A program made the translations under genes and the position numbers. A stretch of 57,813 bases of DNA from an uncultured Collinsella sp. (GTDB lineage Bacteria > Actinomycetota > Coriobacteriia > Coriobacteriales > Coriobacteriaceae), in NCBI GenBank assembly GCA_959019775.1, contig CAUEPS010000012.1, forward strand, positions 1-57,813, in the 5' to 3' direction. The stretch's first letter is position 1. Every line of letters begins with the position of its first letter. This document shows positions 47,357 through 56,236 of the stretch, piece by piece. The notes beneath the pieces are model-generated. The model ran no database searches, had not been told where the DNA came from, and was given only the letters and a program-made list of their open reading frames with translations.

Positions 47357-49156
47357 TTAGGCCTTTTTGCGACGATAGAGCACGAAGCCGCAGACACCGA
47401 TGACGACGACGGCGCCAACGGCCATGGCGGCCATGTTGTTGCCCTCGGACTTCTCCTCGGTTGCCTCTTCTTTAACATCGGGCTCGGCTACATCCTCATC
47501 GGAGAGGGCCTCGTCGGCGTAGGTGATGGACTCGACCAGGCAGTCGTTGTCGGCATCGTAGTCACTCGGGACGAACTCCTCGGAGAAGTCGCCCTCCTTG
47601 AGGTAGTCACGCATCTCCTCGAGCATGGCCTTGCACTTGAGGTAGGTGTTCTTGGTGGCAGCCTTGCCGGCCTTGTTGGCCAGGGCGGTGCGCGCCTCGG
47701 TGTCCTCGGCGGCCTGCATGGCCTCGTCGACGGTCAGGTTCTGCTCGATGAGCTCCTTCTGCAGCGCATCGAGGTAGGCGCGGACGCCGGTGGCGCAGTG
47801 GTCGCGGTTCTCATAGGCGAGCGTGTTGATGTCCATGAGGACGTAGTTGATGGAGTTCTTGGGCTCCTCGTTGTTCACGACGTCTTCCTCTTCGCAGTGA
47901 TCGAAGGAGACATCCTGATCGCTAAAGTAGGGGCTGACCTCGGTGAGCAGTGCAGAGTAGAGGGGGATAGCGACGGAGAACTCGGCGTTGGAGAGCATCT
48001 CCCACTGGATGGTCGCGATCTCGGGATCCATGCCGTGACGGATCTGGAAGGTGTGGATCTCGGTGTTGCGGTTGGAGCCGATAGCATAGGCGCCGTCGGT
48101 GTTGGCGTTGAGACCGGCGACATTCTCGCCGCGAGCAGCGAAGCTGCGGATCATCTCAAAGGTGTTCCAGTCGGACTTGCCGGGCTGGAAGAACAGCGGC
48201 TGCATCTCGTGGACCAGGGCGCCGGTCGTGGCACGAGCGTCTTCACGCTCGTCCTTCACGATCTCGTAGTCAGCGCCTTCAGCCAGCGGGGCCATGAAGT
48301 AATTGCGACCCTGGATATAGCGCGACCACTGGTGCATACCGGCCTCGCCGATCTCTTCGCCGTAGGTCTTGGCGACGTCGAACTTGCCGTCGGTGTACTC
48401 GGCAAAGCCCTTCTCCTTGGGCATGGACTCGATGCCCTCGGAATGGAGACAGTTCTCGGTGTCATCGAGGTCGACGTTATAGGTGAGGTTGCCGATGTTG
48501 GGGTTGAGTGAGGCAATGTCATCGGCGAGCTTCATGGCAATCCACTGATGGCCGGAAAGCGCAGCGAACAGCCAAGTCTCGGTGCTGTCGGCGATGATGA
48601 TCTGGTCATTGGAGCAGACGCCCTGCTCGTTGATCAGGCTGCCGATGAGCTCGACGCCCTCGCGGGCCGTGGCGCTCTCGCCCAGGATGACGCTGGCATA
48701 GCTGTACTCGCCAATGCCAGTCTCCTCGGTGATGGGGTCGGCTTCTTCGGCCTTCTCGTTATAGGAGGTGCTCAACGTGGCAGAGCAGGAGACGCCCTTC
48801 TCGTTGATGCCGGCCTCGGAATATGCGTCGTAGCGATCTTCCCACTGCGAGGGGTTGTCGCGAACGAAGGTGTAGCGGTAGGTTGCGCCCTTGGACTTGT
48901 ATTCAAAACCGGACTCGACCGATGTGTACTCGTTGCCGTCCTTGTGTGCGGGCTCAATGCCAAAGTGCTTGACATAGCGCGGACCGAAGTCCTCGGAACG
49001 GCCATAGTACGTGTTGCCGTCTGCCGTGAGCTTGCTACCCATGTAGATCTGGGTGCAGGCGAGCGCCGAAGTCGGCATGGCCATGATAGCCGCTGCTCCA
49101 AACGCAAGGCCGCAGCCGAGCTTTTTGAGCGTGTTGACAGGATGAGTAAACCTCAT
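47357..49156 (-). CDS. Surface-anchored C69-family dipeptidase
   Basis: The 599-residue protein has a signal sequence (GCGLAFGAAAIMAMPTSALA) directly followed by CTQIYMGSKLTADGNTYYGRSEDFG. The Cys (about residue 34) is the N-terminal nucleophile of the Ntn-hydrolase PepD family, exposed by cleavage. INEKGVSCSATLSTSYNEKA and ADSTETWLFAALSGHQWIA are typical. At the C-terminus a Glu-rich stretch, a membrane helix (MAAMAVGAVVVIGVCGFVLY) and RRKKA anchor it. It would cleave dipeptides outside the cell. ATG 49156 follows GGGAGGGATC. Confidence 0.92.
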   Translation of the reverse strand: MRFTHPVNTLKKLGCGLAFGAAAIMAMPTSALACTQIYMGSKLTADGNTYYGRSEDFGPRYVKHFGIEPAHKDGNEYTSVESGFEYKSKGATYRYTFVRDNPSQWEDRYDAYSEAGINEKGVSCSATLSTSYNEKAEEADPITEETGIGEYSYASVILGESATAREGVELIGSLINEQGVCSNDQIIIADSTETWLFAALSGHQWIAMKLADDIASLNPNIGNLTYNVDLDDTENCLHSEGIESMPKEKGFAEYTDGKFDVAKTYGEEIGEAGMHQWSRYIQGRNYFMAPLAEGADYEIVKDEREDARATTGALVHEMQPLFFQPGKSDWNTFEMIRSFAARGENVAGLNANTDGAYAIGSNRNTEIHTFQIRHGMDPEIATIQWEMLSNAEFSVAIPLYSALLTEVSPYFSDQDVSFDHCEEEDVVNNEEPKNSINYVLMDINTLAYENRDHCATGVRAYLDALQKELIEQNLTVDEAMQAAEDTEARTALANKAGKAATKNTYLKCKAMLEEMRDYLKEGDFSEEFVPSDYDADNDCLVESITYADEALSDEDVAEPDVKEEATEEKSEGNNMAAMAVGAVVVIGVCGFVLYRRKKA

Positions 49157-49386
49157 GATCCCTCCCAACTGTTGAGACCCCACAAAACTGTGCGGAATCT
49201 CAGCTAATAAATACATCTATTAGCCTATCGGAAGTCTAAGAAGTATTCATCTATTTCGATGAAATACTCGATGGGCGTCCTAAAATATGCGATGAGCGGA
49301 TAAGAATACTCATTATGTAGCTTTACTTAAATAAAGGCACCCTGCAATTACTGTACCTGAATAAAGCGCCTTGCACGGGGCGCAAA
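49157..49386. promoter_or_regulatory. Upstream region of the dipeptidase gene with repeated GAGTATT words
   Basis: AGTATTCATC (49242-49251) and GATGAAATACT (49258-49268) form an inverted repeat, and a third copy of the word (GAATACTC) lies at about 49306. These may be binding sites for a transcription factor. The region is AT-rich and holds no gene that I can see. Confidence 0.35.
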
Positions 49387-49428
49387 GAAAAATCCCCCGC
49401 TGTTTGGCAAATGCATAAACAACGGGGG
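49387..49428 (-). terminator. Terminator of the lipid-kinase/small-peptide operon
   Basis: On the minus strand CCCCCGTTGTTT pairs with AAACAGCGGGGG and is followed by ATTTTTCTTT. Confidence 0.85.
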
Positions 49429-49464
49429 AGACGATGATTGGATGAATATCATACCAATGTGGAA

Positions 49465-49557
49465 TTACTTCTTCCGGCGGTGGATCACGTTAATCGCATA
49501 GCCGACGAGCATGGCCAAGACGATGACGATAAAGCCAATCAGGGGGTTGTCGTTCAT
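49465..49557 (-). CDS. 30-residue membrane peptide
   Basis: The frame reads MNDNPLIGFIVIVLAMLVGY followed by a short part ending HRRKK. It is one hydrophobic helix with a basic tail. AGGAGGACCCC precedes the ATG. It starts 9 bases after the lipid-kinase stop codon and is followed by a strong terminator, so it is the last gene of that transcript. Function unknown. Confidence 0.65.
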   Translation of the reverse strand: MNDNPLIGFIVIVLAMLVGYAINVIHRRKK

Positions 49558-49566
49558 GGGGTCCTC

Positions 49567-50484
49567 CTATTTTCCGAGCGGGGAGAATTCGTCGACGATG
49601 AGGTCGAGGCATTGCGGAAGCGCGCGGGCTCCAAAGACGCCCGAGTTGCTGGAGATGATCTCGCCATCGAACTGCATGCCCAGCGACGGCGTGCAGGTGA
49701 TTTTGGCTTCCTTGGTCTGGATGATCTTGAACTGCGGACGGCCGAGCACCTTGCCGGCGGGGTCGAGCGCGGCGGTGATCACGGTGGGCAGGAGCTGGAC
49801 GGTTTTTACGGGCTCGATGACCGCGATGTCGACCATGCCGTCGTTCATGCGGCAATCGGGGAACAGGTTGATGTCGTTTTGAATGACCGAGGTGTTGCCG
49901 GCCATGCAGCAGATGCCATCGAGCTCCTCGACAATGCCGTCATGCTCAATCGTAAAGTGCGCCACCGTGGGGTTGGGTGTGGCGAGCGCCGACAGGAAAT
50001 AGGCGATCTCGCCGATGTCGTTTTTGGCGGGGGCGGCCTTCATCATGATCTCGGCGTCGAAGCCCGAGCCGGCGATGATGATAAAGCCGTGGCGCTTCTC
50101 GTTGCCGTTCTCGTCGAGCCAAAAGAGCTCGCCCATGTCCACTTTGACCGTGCGACCGGCGCGGCAAGCCTTGGCAAGCGCCGCTGCCTCGGGGGCATTA
50201 CCGATGTTGTTAAAGAACAGGCAGGCTGTGCCGGAGGGGAAGACGAGCGTGGGGACACCGCACCCGCGCATTTGGTCGAGCACGTTGGAGACGGTGCCGT
50301 CGCCGCCCGAAACGACCACGCGATCAAACTCGCGCACGTCTGCCACGGCGTCCTCGGGTTCCATGCCATCGCCGATAAAGCGCATCACGACCTCGTCGCC
50401 GCCCTGCGCGAGGGCGTGCGTGAATGCGTAGATTTCATCTGAGCTGGGGCCCGATGCCGGGTTGTGGATGATAAGGCAGCGCAT
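49567..50484 (-). CDS. Diacylglycerol/lipid kinase family protein (YegS/DgkB-like)
   Basis: The 305-residue protein has the DAGK catalytic domain: CLIIHNPASGP at the start, VVSGGDGTVSNVLDQM with the nucleotide loop GGDGT near 58-64, LVFPSGTACLFFNNIG, and IAGSGFDAEIM. The C-terminal beta-sandwich ends with VDEFSPLGK. It phosphorylates diacylglycerol or a related lipid, and may recycle lipid from envelope synthesis. It shares a transcript with the 30-residue membrane peptide. Confidence 0.9.
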   Translation of the reverse strand: MRCLIIHNPASGPSSDEIYAFTHALAQGGDEVVMRFIGDGMEPEDAVADVREFDRVVVSGGDGTVSNVLDQMRGCGVPTLVFPSGTACLFFNNIGNAPEAAALAKACRAGRTVKVDMGELFWLDENGNEKRHGFIIIAGSGFDAEIMMKAAPAKNDIGEIAYFLSALATPNPTVAHFTIEHDGIVEELDGICCMAGNTSVIQNDINLFPDCRMNDGMVDIAVIEPVKTVQLLPTVITAALDPAGKVLGRPQFKIIQTKEAKITCTPSLGMQFDGEIISSNSGVFGARALPQCLDLIVDEFSPLGK

Positions 50485-50582
50485 ACTTACGTTCCCGTTC
50501 TGTGACTAACCGAGTATAGTTGTAAGGCAATGCCGATATCCTACCCGTGTTTTTCGGGCCTAACCTTATTCGATGGGTTGAT

Positions 50583-51716
50583 ATGTACATTTCCACACAT
50601 CAGGCTCTACTCGACTTTTGCCAGCGCGCCCGCGAGTTCGACGCGATTGCCGTCGATACCGAGTTTTTGCGCGAGCGCACGTTCCACCCGCGCCTGTGCT
50701 TGGTCCAGATTGCCACCCCTGCCGAGAGCGTCGCGGTCGATCCCCTGGTGATCGACGACCTGTCGCCGCTGGCCGAGCTTATGGGCGATGAGAGCGTGAC
50801 CAAGGTGTTTCACGCTTGCTCGCAGGATATGGAGGTTATGCTCCATACCGTGGGCGTGCTGCCGCGTCCCATTTTTGACACGCAGGTGGCCGCCGCCTTT
50901 TTGGGCGAGCGCCAGCAGATTTCCTACGGCGCGCTCGTGCAGACGTTTTGCGGCGTCTCATTGCCCAAGACCGAGTCACTGACCGACTGGTCGCGCCGCC
51001 CGCTGACCGATAAGCAGATCGAGTACGCGATCGATGACGTCAAGTACCTGATCGTTGCCTATACCGAGATGATGAGTCGCCTGCGCGAGCTGGGCCGGGT
51101 GGACTGGGTGCTCGATGAGTTGCGTCCGCTGGCCGACGAGTCGCACTATCGCGCCGATCGTCACGAGGCATTCCGCAAGGTCAAGCGCATCAACTCCTGC
51201 AGTCGCCATCAGCTGGGCATTGCGCGCGAGCTTGCCGCTTGGCGCGAGGACCGCGCCGAGCGCCGCAACATCCCGCGCAAGTGGGTCATGTCTGACGATA
51301 CGCTGCTGGCCCTGGTTAAACGTAATCCCGTTCGTGTTGAGGAGTTCCGCAGCATTCGCGGTACCGACCAGCTGGGGGAGCGCGACGTGGACGGTGCGCT
51401 CATGGCCATTAAGCGCGGTGCGAGCTGCCCACACGATCGCCTGCCGCTCATGGTGCGCGGGCACCGTCAGATTTCGCCGGAGTTGGAGAGCGTGACGGAC
51501 CTGATGTATGCGCTCATTCGCCTGGTTGCCGAGCGCTCGGGCGTGGCGACCTCGGTCATTGCCTCGCGCGATGACCTGGCCGACTATATTGAGCATCCCG
51601 AGCAGAGCCCCCTGCGCGAAGGCTGGCGCTTTGAGCTCGTGGGCTCGCGCCTGGACGATTTGCTCTCGGGCAATATGGGACTCACCGTGAAGGACGGCAA
51701 AATCGAGCTTCTGTAG
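50583..51716 (+). CDS. rnd: Ribonuclease D
   Basis: The 377-residue protein has the DEDD exonuclease motifs: AVDTEFLRERTF (Exo I, about 21-32), HACSQDMEVM (Exo II), and YAIDDVKYL (Exo III, Y-type). A first HRDC-like domain follows (about 205-285), with a second helical region at the end, as in full-length RNase D. It trims tRNA 3' ends. Start ATG 50583 is chosen since the family begins about there; the ribosome-binding site is weak. Confidence 0.92.
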   Translation: MYISTHQALLDFCQRAREFDAIAVDTEFLRERTFHPRLCLVQIATPAESVAVDPLVIDDLSPLAELMGDESVTKVFHACSQDMEVMLHTVGVLPRPIFDTQVAAAFLGERQQISYGALVQTFCGVSLPKTESLTDWSRRPLTDKQIEYAIDDVKYLIVAYTEMMSRLRELGRVDWVLDELRPLADESHYRADRHEAFRKVKRINSCSRHQLGIARELAAWREDRAERRNIPRKWVMSDDTLLALVKRNPVRVEEFRSIRGTDQLGERDVDGALMAIKRGASCPHDRLPLMVRGHRQISPELESVTDLMYALIRLVAERSGVATSVIASRDDLADYIEHPEQSPLREGWRFELVGSRLDDLLSGNMGLTVKDGKIELL

Positions 51717-51780
51717 GGAAGCCTAGTCGGCTGAGTGGGTAGAATGCCTCCAACGTGTAACTCGATTCGGAGGAATTCGC

Positions 51781-52485
51781 ATGCCTTATTACTATGGATA
51801 CGGCTTTGGCATTGACCCGCTGTACCTGCTGGTTGTTCTTGTCTGCACGGTGCTTGGCCTTGCCGCGCAGAGCTATATCAACTCGACGTACAGGACGTGG
51901 TCCAAGGTGCGCTCGGACGGCGATACGGGTGCCACGGTCGCTCGCCGCATGCTCGACGCCAACGGTTGTAATGCCGTGGGCATCAAGGGCGTTGCCGGCG
52001 AGCTCACCGATCATTACAACCCGCAGGACAACAACCTGTATCTGTCGGATGCCAACCGTTCGGGCGGGTCGGTCGCAAGCGTTGCCGTCGCCTGCCACGA
52101 GGCGGGCCATGCCGCCCAGCGTCAAAGTGGTTATGTCATGATGAAGGTACGTACCGTTTTGGTCCCCGTCGTCAACTTTACCCAAAACACCTGGACGATC
52201 GTGCTGCTCATGGGCCTGTTCATGAACATCGCGGGGCTCACGACCCTCGCGCTGGTCTTCTTCTCGTTTAGCGTGTTGTTCCAGCTGGTTACGCTGCCGG
52301 TCGAGATCGATGCCAGTCGCCGCGCCGTGGCGTATATCGAGCAGTCGGGCATGAGTTCCAAGCAGGTCAACGGCGCCAAGAAGGTGCTGACGGCAGCCGC
52401 GCTTACCTATGTGGCCGCAGCGCTCACTTCGATCATTCAACTGCTCTACCTGATGGCTCTCTACAACAGAAACTCCAACCGATAA
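51781..52485 (+). CDS. Zinc metallopeptidase of the YugP/DUF neutral-zinc family
   Basis: The 234-residue membrane protein has an N-terminal helix, the conserved ARRMLDANG and DHYNPQDNNLYLSD segment, the zinc motif ACHEAGHAAQ (near 105-114), then three membrane helices with LPVEIDASRRAVAYI, where the Glu is the third ligand. It is cut short after the last helix as usual. The substrate is unknown. GGAGGAATTCGC precedes the ATG. Confidence 0.9.
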   Translation: MPYYYGYGFGIDPLYLLVVLVCTVLGLAAQSYINSTYRTWSKVRSDGDTGATVARRMLDANGCNAVGIKGVAGELTDHYNPQDNNLYLSDANRSGGSVASVAVACHEAGHAAQRQSGYVMMKVRTVLVPVVNFTQNTWTIVLLMGLFMNIAGLTTLALVFFSFSVLFQLVTLPVEIDASRRAVAYIEQSGMSSKQVNGAKKVLTAAALTYVAAALTSIIQLLYLMALYNRNSNR

Positions 52486-52600
52486 CAAATAGGACAGGCA
52501 GGCGCCGTGGGGATTCGTGTCCTCGCGGCGCTGTACTATGTGTTGGACTTAAATTTGCACGGGGCCGGAGCCTCTGTGCGCGATAACGAAAGGAGGCTGC

Positions 52601-54052
52601 GTGGCAGGCTGGAACCTAACCGGCAATGCCGTTTCCGCCGAGTTCGACGGTTCGGACGATCAGGAGCGCAAAGAGCTCAGCGTGAGCCAAGCGGTGGAGA
52701 TCGCCGCCGGCGCGCTCGATGCCATTCCGCAGCTGAGCGTTTTGGGTGAGGTCACGGGTTTTCGTGGTCCCAATGCCCGAAGCGGCCACTGCTACTTCCA
52801 AATCAAGGACGACTCGGCGGCCGTCGACTGCATCATCTGGAAGGGCGCCTACCTTAAGCGTACCTTCGATCTGCGCGACGGCATGCAGGTGAGCTTTAAG
52901 GGCAGCTTCAATCTCTACAAGCCCACGGGTCGTATGAGCTTCGTCGCCCGCTCGTTCTCGCTGGCGGGGGAGGGCTTGCTGCGTCAGCAGGTGGCTCAGT
53001 TGGCCGAAAAGCTACGCCGCGAGGGGCTGATGGACGAGTCCCGTAAACGCCGCATCCCGGTGTTCTGCTCACGCGTGGCGGTCGTCACCTCGCTTTCGGG
53101 CGCCGTGATCGACGACGTCAAGCGTACGCTGCGCCGTCGCAACCCGCTCGTCGAGCTTGTCTGCGTGGGCGCAAAGGTCCAGGGCGAGGGCGCGCCGGCA
53201 GAGCTTATTGAAGGCTTGCGCCGCGCCGCTGCCATTACGCCGGCGCCCGATTGCATTTTGCTTGTCCGTGGCGGCGGCTCCTTCGAGGACCTCATGACCT
53301 TTAACGACGAGGAGCTTGCCCGTGCGGTGGCGGCTTGCCCCGTGCCCGTGGTGACCGGCATTGGCCATGAGCCCGATACCTCGATTTGCGACATGGTGAG
53401 CGACCGTCGCGCCTCCACGCCAACGGCAGCGGCAGAATCGGTGGCGCCGGCTATGACGGAGTTGGCCGACGTGCTCGAGACGCGCCATCAGCGTCTGGGC
53501 GTCGCGATGGCTTCGATGATCGGGTCGGATCAGGTCGATCTGGAAATGCTCGACCAGCGCGGTCGTCGTGCCTGGGACACCTATACGGCTCGTCTGGTTG
53601 ACGCGCTCGATGCGGCCGCGTGCCGCCCGTGCCTCAACGATCCAACGTTTATGGTCGAGCGTCGCGAGTCCGAGCTTGCCCTGACGGCCGATCGTCTGTC
53701 CGGCGCCATAGCGCGCTCGGTCGGGACATTCCGCTCCAACTTCGAGCGTCTGCCCGAGCGCTTGATCGCAAGCACCTCAGGGCTCGATGGCAAGCGCCAT
53801 GCGCTCATGCTCGCAAGCTCCCGTCTGGAGCATCAGGGGCGCACGATGCTCGGCAAACCCGCGTCCGACCTAGGCCGTGCGGCAGCCTCGCTCGATGCCC
53901 TGTCGCCGCTCAAGGTGCTTGCCCGCGGCTATTCCATCGCGTACAGCGATGATGGCGTGGCCACGAGTGCCAAGACCTTTAAGCCCGGCGACGCCATTCG
54001 TGTGCGCATGGCAGACGGCAACGTGGCGGCAACGGTCGATACGGTCGAGTAA
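52601..54052 (+). CDS. xseA: Exodeoxyribonuclease VII large subunit
   Basis: The 483-residue protein has the OB-fold at the start (LSVLGEVTGFRGPNARSGHCYFQIKDDSAAVDCIIWKG), the catalytic core with VVTSLSGAVIDDVKRTLRRRNP, CILLVRGGGSFEDLMTFNDEELARA, and GIGHEPDTSICDMVSDRRASTPTAAAE, then a coiled-coil and the terminal LARGYSIAY. It degrades single-stranded DNA together with XseB. GTG 52601 with AAAGGAGGCTGC is the start. xseB follows 42 bases later. Confidence 0.96.
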   Translation: MAGWNLTGNAVSAEFDGSDDQERKELSVSQAVEIAAGALDAIPQLSVLGEVTGFRGPNARSGHCYFQIKDDSAAVDCIIWKGAYLKRTFDLRDGMQVSFKGSFNLYKPTGRMSFVARSFSLAGEGLLRQQVAQLAEKLRREGLMDESRKRRIPVFCSRVAVVTSLSGAVIDDVKRTLRRRNPLVELVCVGAKVQGEGAPAELIEGLRRAAAITPAPDCILLVRGGGSFEDLMTFNDEELARAVAACPVPVVTGIGHEPDTSICDMVSDRRASTPTAAAESVAPAMTELADVLETRHQRLGVAMASMIGSDQVDLEMLDQRGRRAWDTYTARLVDALDAAACRPCLNDPTFMVERRESELALTADRLSGAIARSVGTFRSNFERLPERLIASTSGLDGKRHALMLASSRLEHQGRTMLGKPASDLGRAAASLDALSPLKVLARGYSIAYSDDGVATSAKTFKPGDAIRVRMADGNVAATVDTVE

Positions 54053-54094
54053 GCCGCGTTTCATAGTGATAAACCTTTAGGAAAGGAAACAGAT

Positions 54095-54361
54095 ATGGCA
54101 GAGAAGACCCCGGTCGAGCAGCTTACGTACAAGCAGGCCTCGCAGGAGTTGGAGCTCATCATCCGCAGCTTGGAGTCGGGCGATATGGAGCTCGAGGAGT
54201 CGCTCGAGAGCTACACCCGCGGCGTCGAGCTCCTCAAGAGCCTGCGCACCCGCCTGTCCGATGCCGAGCAGAAGGTCTCGGTGCTCCTGAAGGACGTCGA
54301 CGGCAACGACGTGCTCGCCGACGGCGAGGCCGCCAACACCGACGACAACCTCTCGTTCTAA
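54095..54361 (+). CDS. xseB: Exodeoxyribonuclease VII small subunit
   Basis: The 88-residue protein has the family pattern LTYKQASQELELIIRSLESGDMELEESLESYTRGVELLKSLRTRLSDAEQKV, two helices that bind XseA. A short acidic tail follows. AGGAAAGGAAACAGAT precedes the ATG. Confidence 0.94.
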   Translation: MAEKTPVEQLTYKQASQELELIIRSLESGDMELEESLESYTRGVELLKSLRTRLSDAEQKVSVLLKDVDGNDVLADGEAANTDDNLSF

Positions 54362-54410
54362 CCATCCCGGCCAAATATAATTACCTTGGTCTGTAAGAAA
54401 GGAACCAGCT

Positions 54411-54746
54411 ATGTGTGATTGCATCTTCTGCAAAATTGCCAACCACGAGATCCCCTCGACCGTTGTCTATGAGGACGATCAGGTCATCGCCTTCGACGAC
54501 CTCAACCCCCAGGCGCCGGTCCACACGCTCGTAATCCCCAAGAAGCACTACAGCGACATCGCCGACAATGTGCCTGCCGAGACCATGGGCGCCATGGCTC
54601 ACGCCATCCAGGAGGTCGCCAAGGCCAAGGGCTTGGAGGACGGTTTCCGTGTCATCTCCAACAAGGGCGTCAACGCCGGCCAGACCGTCATGCACTTCCA
54701 CATGCACGTTCTCGGCGGCAAGAACCTGGGCGAGAACCTCATCTGA
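54411..54746 (+). CDS. HIT-family nucleotide hydrolase (HinT-like)
   Basis: The 111-residue protein starts CDCIFCKIANHEIPSTVVYEDDQVIAFDDLNPQAPVHTLVIPKKH and has the His triad in QTVMHFHMHVLGGK. This is the HinT type, a hydrolase for nucleoside 5'-phosphoramidates. Two N-terminal Cys may bind zinc. GAAAGGAACCAGCT supports the ATG. It probably belongs to the xseAB transcript (49-base gap). Confidence 0.94.
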   Translation: MCDCIFCKIANHEIPSTVVYEDDQVIAFDDLNPQAPVHTLVIPKKHYSDIADNVPAETMGAMAHAIQEVAKAKGLEDGFRVISNKGVNAGQTVMHFHMHVLGGKNLGENLI

Positions 54747-54806
54747 GGGCGCCTCTTCCGTGCAATGAAACGGAAGCTCAGGCACCGATAACTTATATAT
54801 CAACGC

Positions 54807-54842
54807 AATAAACCCGAGCGCGAGGGCGTTTGGGTTTATTAT
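54807..54842 (+). terminator. Terminator in front of ackA1
   Basis: AATAAACCC / GGGTTTATT with an inner GCGC-rich part and ATTATT after it. Confidence 0.75.
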
Positions 54843-54893
54843 TGAAGCGTATGTAACCTGGCGGCGCCACACCGCCTGTTAGTAGGGAGACAC

Positions 54894-56072
54894 ATGAACG
54901 TTCTGGTCGTCAACGCAGGATCTTCGACCCTCAAGTATCAGGTCATCGATACCAAGTCCCACAAGGTGTCCGCAAAGGGTTCCTGCGAGCGCGTCTGCTT
55001 TACCGGCGGTACCTTCACCCACGCTGCCAACGGTTCCAAGAAAGTGACCGAGAACATCGAGTTCCCCGACCACAAAGTCGCCATCGAGGTCGTCCTGAAG
55101 GACCTCGAGGCCAACGGCGTCAAGATCGAGGGCATCGGCCACCGTATCGTTCAGGGCGGTTGGTACTTCGGCGATTCCTCCCTCGTCGACGAGGACGTCC
55201 TCGCCAAGATCCGCGAGGTCGCTCCGCTCGCCCCGCTGCACAACAACCCCGAGGCCAACGTTATCGAGTACTGCCTCGAGCAGTATCCCGACCTGCCCAA
55301 CGTCACGGTCTACGACACTGCTTTCCACTTCAATATGCCCGAGGTCGCCAAGACCTACGCCCTGCCCAAGGACGTCTGCGACAAGCTGCACATCCGTAAG
55401 TACGGCGCCCACGGCACCAGCTACCGCTACATCTCCAAGAAGGTTGCCGAGATGACCAACGGCGAGGCTCGCAAGGTCGTCGTGTGCCACATCGGTTCCG
55501 GCGCTTCCCTGTGCGCCATCGAGGACGGCAAGTGCATGGACACCACCATGGGCCTGACGCCGCTCGACGGTGTCATGATGGGCACCCGCTGCGGTTCCAT
55601 CGACCCTGCTACCGTGTGCTACCTGCAGCGCGAAGGCGGCTACACCTTCGACGAGGTCGACGAGATGATGAACAAGAAGTCCGGCCTTTTGGCTGTGACC
55701 GGCGGCAAGACCAACGACTGCCGCAACGTCGAGGAGCTCGCCGCTGCTGGTGACCCCGAGGCTCAGCTCGCCTTCGATATGTTCGTCTACAAGATTGCCG
55801 CCAAGGCCGCCGAGATGGCCACTTCCATGTGCGGCATGGACACCCTGGTCTTTACCGCCGGCATCGGCGAGCACGCTCCGGCTGTCCGCGCTGGCGTGGC
55901 CGACCGTCTGGCCTTTATGGGCGTCAAGATGGACCATGCCCGCAACGCCCTGCGCGGCGACGGCGCGTGGTGCCTGTCCGCCAAGGATTCCAAGGTCAAG
56001 ATCTTCGTCATCCCCACGGATGAGGAGTTCATGATCGCTTCCGATGTCGAGCGCATCGTCAGCGGTAAGTAA
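54894..56072 (+). CDS. ackA: Acetate kinase, first copy
   Basis: The 392-residue protein begins NVLVVNAGSSTLKYQVID and has HRIVQGGWYF, KYGAHGTSYRY (about 170-180), CHIGSGAS, TTMGLTPLDGVMMGTRCGSIDP and FTAGIGEHAP. These are the ASKHA-fold acetate kinase motifs. In the usual enzymes the third motif is HGTSH and the fourth HLGNGAS; here they are HGTSY and HIGSGAS. Activity or substrate may therefore differ. It makes ATP from acetyl phosphate. GTAGGGAGACAC precedes the ATG. Strong codon bias suggests high expression. Confidence 0.94.
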   Translation: MNVLVVNAGSSTLKYQVIDTKSHKVSAKGSCERVCFTGGTFTHAANGSKKVTENIEFPDHKVAIEVVLKDLEANGVKIEGIGHRIVQGGWYFGDSSLVDEDVLAKIREVAPLAPLHNNPEANVIEYCLEQYPDLPNVTVYDTAFHFNMPEVAKTYALPKDVCDKLHIRKYGAHGTSYRYISKKVAEMTNGEARKVVVCHIGSGASLCAIEDGKCMDTTMGLTPLDGVMMGTRCGSIDPATVCYLQREGGYTFDEVDEMMNKKSGLLAVTGGKTNDCRNVEELAAAGDPEAQLAFDMFVYKIAAKAAEMATSMCGMDTLVFTAGIGEHAPAVRAGVADRLAFMGVKMDHARNALRGDGAWCLSAKDSKVKIFVIPTDEEFMIASDVERIVSGK

Positions 56073-56077
56073 TTGCA

Positions 56078-56122
56078 AGAGGGGAGGGGCTGGACGACCG
56101 AGCGCCGTTCGGCCCCTCTTTT
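56078..56122 (+). terminator. Terminator between the two acetate kinase genes
   Basis: GAGGGGC / GCCCCTC (56084-56090 with 56112-56118) is followed by TTTT, so ackA2 is transcribed separately, at least in part. Confidence 0.8.
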
Positions 56123-56236
56123 GTGCTCGTTGAGCGATATGCCTGATAGCTATTTATCAAGGTGTGATAACTTCTTATTAACATGCGGCCGCCTTAAGGG
56201 GTCTGCGCCGACCATATCGCACTGCAAAGGAGTCTC

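Noticed and set aside
54879..56078. A 399-codon open frame opposite ackA1
   Set aside because: Shadow frame of a highly expressed gene; no start signal or homology.
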